64,000 nucleotides of DNA from Glandiceps talaboti (taxonomy: Eukaryota; Hemichordata; Enteropneusta; Spengelidae), in the NCBI RefSeq assembly GCF_964340395.1, contig NC_135567.1:6639399-6703398 (forward strand), given 5' to 3'. The notes beneath the pieces are model-generated. The model searched no databases. It saw nothing but the letters and a program-made list of their open reading frames with translations, and had not been told where the DNA came from. This document shows, piece after piece, positions 57,755 to 64,000 of the stretch; position 1 is the first letter of the stretch, and each line of letters begins with the position of its first letter. The translations under genes were made by a program, and so were the position numbers.

Positions 57755-59854
57755 TCAATGCTTGTATCCACTAGTTTGTGGTTGCTGTCTTGTAGTCGGC
57801 GTAAACGTAGACGCTTGAGGCATAGCCGTGGCCAGGCATTCAGTGGGTTTTGTAAATTTTGGACCCCTCTCAGTTGCGGCCGGAACTTGCTTAGCCATCT
57901 TGCTCAGCGAGTCCCCAAATAAAACTCTAGAATCGCTCGTCTTGCTAGCCTTGGCATCTAGTTTTAGTTCTGGGGTGTACTTCGGTGCTAGTCGCTCAAG
58001 GAAGGCATCATGTTCTGACAAAATGAGCGATGCCCGCTGACATAATAATGAGTCTGTGAGATCAGTCACACTCGTCGCTACTGAGCGAAAAAGACAGAGG
58101 AGTTTGCTCTGAGTGTCTGACATAGGACCACTCTTAGTCAACTCAATCGCCGTGGAGATAAACCAGTCCAGGTGTGATAGAATGCGTATGTTCTTAGACA
58201 ACGATTCACCCAAGGACCTCACGAAGGAGCAAGAAACCATATAAGATGTGAAAGCAGTTTAGTTGTCACCAACTAACCTTGCTTCCTTCTCCAACGTTGG
58301 ATACCCTAGCCATGGTTCAGATGTATGAACTTGTTAAGACTTCGACCTTGATTTGAACCATGGGAATCGACCCGGTGGAAGGGGATCCCTGTCGTTCATA
58401 CCTGCCAGTTTGTTCTCAATTTGTGCTTGTTGAGACGAGACTGAATCAGCCCAAGGAAAAGATGTAGTAGGGTAAGATGACACTCGCGACTCCTCCCCCA
58501 GCGACTGAAACATTCGGGATTCAAACGGCTTGGGTGGAGCCGGCCATTTACAATCGGGAAACTGCTCGTAAATCCATGAAATTACCTCTTCATATCCCAC
58601 TTTGTCACAAGTAGTGGCCGCTGATGGACAGCGACTGGCTGCCCCGACTGATATTTCAGAATGGGATTCCATGTCGCTAAAATCATCATCAGAGGCATGG
58701 ATCTCCAACACATCCTTAGATACCTGTGGAGACCTGCGTCCTTACCGAGCTTAACGATCAAAATGATCTGGAAGGTCTCTATGTCGGAAGCGTGACTGAT
58801 CACCGTGTCTTGACCCTGAGACGGAATGATCGGATGATGACGCTCTATCCTGAGTAGTAGACCTACTACTGGAACGAGACGGCCGAGAGGGTGAGGTTGA
58901 CTTCCTGCTTCGGCCTCCTGGTTCCCCTGGGGGTGGGGGGCTCATTGTCACTAGGTCCAGTGTGAGGTTAGTAACAGGTGGAGTCCGCCCTTGAAAACCA
59001 TGTTGAATGGTTTGCTGCCAGGCATTGGGAACACTGGGTACCATAGAGGGTGCTGTTCCCTGTGGTAAATAGGGTACTGCTCCCTGTGGTAAAAAGGCAG
59101 TGTTCCCAGTCATCTGTGGATAAACCCCTGTATACTGATGGAAATACTAAGGGTTTGTCACAGGAAACTGGTTATAAGGAACGTAGGAGTGTCCCCAAGG
59201 AGAGAAATAAACTCCGGGTTGTACTCCTGTTTGGTCGGTCACAGAATCGATGGGCGTCCGGTATCTGGACTGCCCCCTCGAATTTGCCGCCTGTGGTAAA
59301 TTACTACGTACCACAGCAGTGGTTTGACCTTGACCAAAGGAAAAGTCCCTGACCTCTGTAGTGGGGATACATTCTGCCTCTCCCTGAATGATCGTATTTT
59401 TGATCAGGCGAACCTGTCTGTCATCAGGCTGGGAATGCCGAGGGAGGTAATACGGATCCCGTCTATCGGGCAATAGATCGGATTCTGTGGAGCATAAATC
59501 CCCTTGTGGGTTTGACCAGGATGGTGCGGCGACAACCGCAGGCACTCCAGGATCCCTAATGGAGGTAAAACTGTTGCCTTGAAAAAGGCAGTTTTCCAGA
59601 ATAGGAGAAACAGACATACCTTCTTTGGAAGTACTTACTGTAGTGCGTTGAGGGATGACGTCATCGATCTCGCCACGTCTTTCTGAAAACTTTTTCCACT
59701 GACGATCGGTCCAGTTACTGCAGAAATCGCATGTCTGGTTAGGCCGACAGGATCTGCAGTCTGCACAAAGATCATGGCCATCTCCCGCAATGATGGGGTG
59801 GCCACACTTACTTAATAAATGGAAGACTGATCCGACATTGTGAAGGAAGTTCAA
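57755..59854 (-). pseudogene. DIRS Gag-like ORFs
   Basis: The fragments 59147-59854, 58751-59113, 58334-58711 and 57755-58240 lie in different frames but in order. The first begins with a Cys/His-rich module (CGHPI, DLCADCRSC, CDFCSNW, QWKKF) as in DIRS Gag proteins. Later parts are Ser/Arg-rich (SRSSSRS). Frame breaks make it inactive. Confidence 0.7.
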
Positions 59855-60019
59855 ATGCTAAAAAAAATACAAGTACAACAATCGCGCCCGATAGCCAAAT
59901 GAGGCGCCAATGAACTTGAGAAAAAAAACGATGTCCACGAGACGTAGATGCAACACACAAGAATAAAAAGGAACGACTTAGCTTGAATCCTGAGGTATTC
60001 AGCGAGATGTCCACTGCTA

Positions 60020-60797
60020 TTAGGGGATAACTCGTGTCAATTTTTGCACAAGAGGATAAAGCTCGCAGAGTTCTTTAGCTATTCCACGAAATTCGTCGAT
60101 TTGCCAAGGAATACTGGGGATTGGCTAGTCAAGGTCATGTGACCACTAGGCGGACAGGCAACAGGGTGCCAGAGGCATTGATTTATATTTTGCAATACAC
60201 AAGGGGAAGCCGAGGGACACCCAAAAGTAAGCTAAAAGGTGGGTATTTGTCTGTACAGAATTAGCATTGTTTAGTGATTTTGGTGTCTCATCACTACCAC
60301 CGGTTCTACATTCAACTGCTACAAACTCGGTTAGGGTCCATCAGGTATTATGTAATGTCAAACAAGAATTGTGTTTTACCTTGACAGTCGTATATGATGT
60401 GTATGTGTATTTACAATGCTTTATATATATAGACGAATATATTATTTCATTATGTATTTACACTATGGTCTGTTTCACCAAAATGATCATTAGGTGTATT
60501 TGTGGGCAAGTAGACTCGCTGAGATCAGTGAGTCTAGTCACCCATGAATAAACCTGATGATACTTTTAGGTGATACGGACTGTATTGTATAACCCGATGA
60601 GGTATGTAAATGACAGAAGCACAAATAACAAATTTGGTAATTATGCTGAAATTAATTTCCTTACCCTACGTCCTGTAACCATGGTAATGAAGAGCGCAAT
60701 ATTGTCTTAAATCATGGCCTAGGGTTAGGAATACTACAATGAAGTGGTCTACTTCACCTCAACCCGGAGGTTTGGAAGAGAACAGTGACAGTGGGTG

Positions 60798-60865
<68 letters not shown>

Positions 60866-61790
60866 CGCGAGTGAGTGTAGAGAGGAAAATGCAGTGAAGC
60901 CAATTTTGGAGGCAGTGATACTCTTTAAAAGGACTAATTAAGGTTTTGAAGAGTTAAGGATGACAACCATATTTTGAAATGTCAGTTGTGATGTGAAAAG
61001 AGAAATGGGAATCACAGGAACAAAACGGGAACAGATGGGTAATGTATTAGGATAATGTTGTAGAAATGTTGATCTCAGTTCCGGCAATCATTGCGAGTAA
61101 GCCCATATAGTGTTTGTCAGTTAACTTCCTGGCCTTCAACTCGGCCAATGGTATCCAATTATCGTGGTGTTTGCCTGTAAAACCTCCAACGTGGTGGCAG
61201 CAGTGGGACTAAGTCATTTAGCACATTTATTTTAGTGCCCGTTTTTGATGTCTCTGACCGCACTTACACCACGCTTTTCAAATATTTAAATAGGATGGTC
61301 ATAGGGTCATACGGATGATCACTTTTCAGACACCATCGATTTGGGGGAGGGTAATATTTTATGTACCAGCCCCCCCCCCCCCCCACCTGTAATTACCGAA
61401 GCCTCTCTAAGGTTGTTACACTACGAGTCCTTGCCAGCTTAATGGAATTCACACTGAGATTTTTTGGGGAAAACATCGGATTATTTGACTGAGATGTGCA
61501 ATATGTGCTTTATATAGTGAATTTGTGAATTTACATGACAGTTGGTGGGCGTAATCAGTTATGTAAAAGGGCTGTAGGTAATAAGGTGTACGTTCTAGTG
61601 TAAACACTCATCGAATTCGAAGTATAACTTCATTACACTACATATCTTTATGCTCATTATTGGTTTTAACAGATCAACTTTGGATAATGCTCAGGTATTT
61701 TAAAATAACAGCTGGTTAACCAAAGTTGTCCTGTTAAAACAGTATAGGTGAAGAACTTTACTATAACTATCAGATATATATAAAGTGACA
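60020..61790. other. Intron sequence with (TG)n and poly-C tracts
   Basis: It holds (TG)n at 60801-60862 and a C-run at 61371-61384. No coding sequence is supported; an ORF at 60267-60551 has no recognisable motif. Confidence 0.5.
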
Positions 61791-61793
61791 TAC

Positions 61794-61991
61794 CTCTCCC
61801 ATATCATGGATGTAGCTTGTAACATTTCTAAGGAAATCATCTTCAAAGCTTTCATTACGTTCACTAATTGATTTAACAGCCTTGACGTAGTTGGTCCAAT
61901 ACATCACAGGAAATCTTTCGTCTGTGATCCATTTGTCTTTTTGTTCAAGTATCTCCTCACAGATGTATGGCATCATCCTAGCTTTTGATAT
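61794..61991 (-). CDS. Roc-COR-glycosyltransferase gene, exon between Roc and COR
   Basis: This exon of 198 bp, phase 0 at both ends, lies between TTATTTACAG and GTATGTCAC. It encodes ISKARMMPYICEEILEQKDK, then ERFPVMYWTNYVKAV and FLRNVTSYIHDMGE. These are the conserved first steps of the COR region in Roco proteins of the DAPK/MASL type. The next residues, VIYI, are on exon 54090-54909. Confidence 0.86.
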
Positions 61992-62496
61992 CTGTAAATA
62001 ATCAAACTTCATGACACTTAGACAGTTTTGATTAATAGTATGTATATGTGACAAGGTCAAGACCATTCCAACTTGTCATCAATTCAGTACATATCTTTAA
62101 GAAATAAACAAATAATGTAAAGTCAAGATTTGCCAAAGTATATGATTGCCAAAGTGGTCACAGCTATGGCTAATCAGTATTGCTAATGAGCATTGTTAAA
62201 TGCTATTTCCGATAATATAGTTAGGTTTCTAGTGAAACAAGACAATTGTGCAAATGTTCACAATGTCTTAGATGTTAGCGCATCTCAAGAACAAGGCATG
62301 ACTGAATAGACACCGAACTTAAGAAACCGGTGTTAGTTTTGATGGCCTGTATTTTGAGTCCTGTGAATATTATAAGTGATCAATTCTTTTCCCAGTGGAT
62401 TTGTTAATTTGTAACTTATTAATATCAGATTAACGGGGGTTATAGATAGTTTGCATACATGTGTAATACAGAATGATTTACTCTACTCAACCATAC

Positions 62497-62645
62497 CTTT
62501 ATCTCACATAGCAAGTTTCTCAGTCGCTGCATTTCGTCACTCTCGATATCCTTACAATTCAAAATGAATCGTTCGTCAGATATGTCAAAGTACTTCCCAA
62601 ACTTCTCTTGGGCCTCTTTCAGAATTTCATCGGCAACTGCCTCAG
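62497..62645 (-). CDS. Roc-COR-glycosyltransferase gene, end of Roc GTPase domain
   Basis: This exon of 149 bp lies between CTTTCCTTCCAG and GTATGG. It encodes EAVADEILKEAQEKFGKYFD, then RFILNCKD and MQRLRNLLCEIK, matching the last helix and strand of a Roc (Ras of complex) domain. The P-loop and switch regions must lie on exons beyond 64000. It joins exon 61794-61991 in phase 0. Confidence 0.8.
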
Positions 62646-62825
62646 CTGGAAGGAAAGATATGTACAATCATAGAACAATCACCCACATTTACTTTCACCG
62701 AAGAATTTACATACCTAAGCTAATGTTTTCATGCCGTCAGTTTAATCAACATGTCTGATAAAGTGTAGCCATTGATGATGGACGATTGAAATGTAAATTA
62801 AATTGTCCACCCCCCCCCCCCCCCC

Positions 62826-63050
62826 AAGACATTATAACTATATACTCATGGCAAACAAAGCCTTTACGTAGACTGTGTAAACCGACATTATAACAATATT
62901 CTCATGGCAAATAAAGCCTTTACATAGACTGTGTAAACCGACATTATAACTATATACTCATGGCAAACAAAGCCTTTACGTAGACTGTGTAAACCGACAT
63001 TATAACTATATACTCATGGCAAACAAAGCCTTTACGTAGACTGTGTAAAG
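62826..63050. repeat. 56-bp tandem repeat, four copies
   Basis: The unit contains CTCATGGCAAACAAAGCC and TAGACTGTGTAAACCG; copies 1, 3 and 4 are nearly identical and copy 2 is diverged. It is preceded by a C-run at 62811-62825. Confidence 0.92.
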
Positions 63051-63184
63051 GTCGTGATTATAGAAGATCTTAAATTTCCTTTACATTTTGAGGCAGGAGG
63101 GACATTCCTGGAATGGTATATGGAAAATTGATGTCAATTGACACCTGCCTGCTTCTACCCCTCTCCAACAAAAAGACAAAAATA

Positions 63185-64000
63185 CCGCCAATGGCGTTGT
63201 AGCACAACTGTACAGATTAAAAAAATGTTTATCCATATGCTAATCCATGCTAACAATAGGTGTTCATTTGCTGAATGACTATCCAGTTTCCTATCCAACC
63301 ATGTTGCTATCTTTGTGATATACGCTTTCATTTGGCTTTTGCTATGGGCGTGGTCATGTTGTTAGATATATTTGCATACATTTTTAAAAGTTTTTGCTCA
63401 CTTGTGTATGAATTCCTGACATCCCTGCAATATACGTGATCACGTGGCTGTTGCTATGGGCGTGGTCATGGTTGCTAGGGTATTTGCGTACATATTTTGA
63501 AATTTTACTCACTTGCTTACCACATTATGTTGTTATTTGACCAAAATATACTGCCATTTTGTTATTGCTAAGGGCATGGCCATAGTTGCTAGGGCCAATT
63601 TTGTCAACATGTTTTGAAGAAAATCTGCAGGAAAAAATTTCAGACTCACTGACCAAGTATTTTTTGAGATATAAGCTTTTCACCAAAAATGAACATGTTT
63701 ACACCTAATTTGCATATCACTCATGTAATCATTGTGTGCTTAATATTTCTTTGACCATACATCCCTAGATGCATTCCCATTAAATTTCAGCCCAATCTAC
63801 TCAGTAGTTTTGGAATTATAGATTTTTGACCAAAAAGCCACATGTTTAGCCCAAATTTGTATATCACTGATGGGAACATCATATCATCAAAAATTCTAAG
63901 TAAAATTACCCTGAAGAATGTTTCACCCAACTTTCAGCCTAATCTGCCCAGTTGTTTTTGAGTTTAAAATCACATTTTTTTACCCAAATCACAAACCGGT
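63185..64000 (+). repeat. Second copy of the GGCTGTTGCTATGGGCGTGG-type dispersed repeat
   Basis: It has the same entry phrase, the same roughly 110-bp internal units (63336, 63446, 63555) and the same trailing segments (TTTGCATATCACTCATG, CAGTAGTTTTGGAATTATAG) as 50945-51850. It continues past the window end. Confidence 0.8.

Larger units (their letters stand above)
56182..60014 (-). mobile_element. DIRS-type retrotransposon relic
   Basis: Minus-strand element in the largest intron of the Roc-COR gene. In order: a Gag-like ORF, fragments of the reverse transcriptase, RNase H, then the end of a tyrosine recombinase. The core of the reverse transcriptase and most of the recombinase are deleted and frames are broken. 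DIRS elements integrate with a tyrosine recombinase, not an integrase. The terminal split repeats could not be defined, so the ends are approximate. Confidence 0.85.

Overview
The window looks like nuclear DNA of an animal, most likely a marine invertebrate. The reasons are: introns with GT..AG junctions, TTAGGG-type telomere-like repeats, abundant microsatellites, and eukaryotic transposons of the ISL2EU, DIRS, Gypsy/Gmr1-like, non-LTR and tRNA-SINE types. No bacterial or organelle genes are seen. Gmr1-like elements were first described from deuterostomes, which fits but does not prove a deuterostome host.

Layout. Positions 1-345 are degenerate telomere-like repeats with a 36-bp higher-order unit, and 1118-2580 is a 47-bp satellite of about 31 copies. 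Positions 3140-5885 and 31902-37690 are two halves of one tandem array (unit about 1.6 kb, rich in AGGTCA half-sites). An ISL2EU-type DNA transposon (5886-31901, AT target duplication) splits this array. It carries a THAP transposase gene, now broken, and an apparently intact SAP-SWIM-YqaJ nuclease gene on the other strand. The transposase gene is itself split by a 20.2-kb element (7084-27299) with about 254-bp, nearly identical terminal inverted repeats and a 6-bp target duplication. That inner element has no recognisable transposase. It does hold a small Cys-rich ORF ending in a textbook histone-type 3' stem-loop, a non-LTR reverse transcriptase relic, and several tiny palindromic insertions flanked by 9-10 bp direct repeats.

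From 38957 to 46600 lie another telomere-like tract, a decayed Gypsy element whose integrase precedes reverse transcriptase, two non-LTR 3' ends with different tails, and a G-rich minisatellite.

The right third (49064-62645, minus strand) holds the only clear host gene: eight exons with fully consistent splice phases, encoding the end of a Roc GTPase domain, a COR domain, a linker and a C-terminal GT4-type glycosyltransferase. Its 5' part lies beyond the window. A DIRS retrotransposon relic sits in its largest intron. One linker exon has an inverted, still open copy 2 kb away, so the pre-mRNA could fold that exon into double-stranded RNA.

All calls are by eye. Family names rest on remembered motifs and should be confirmed by profile searches.
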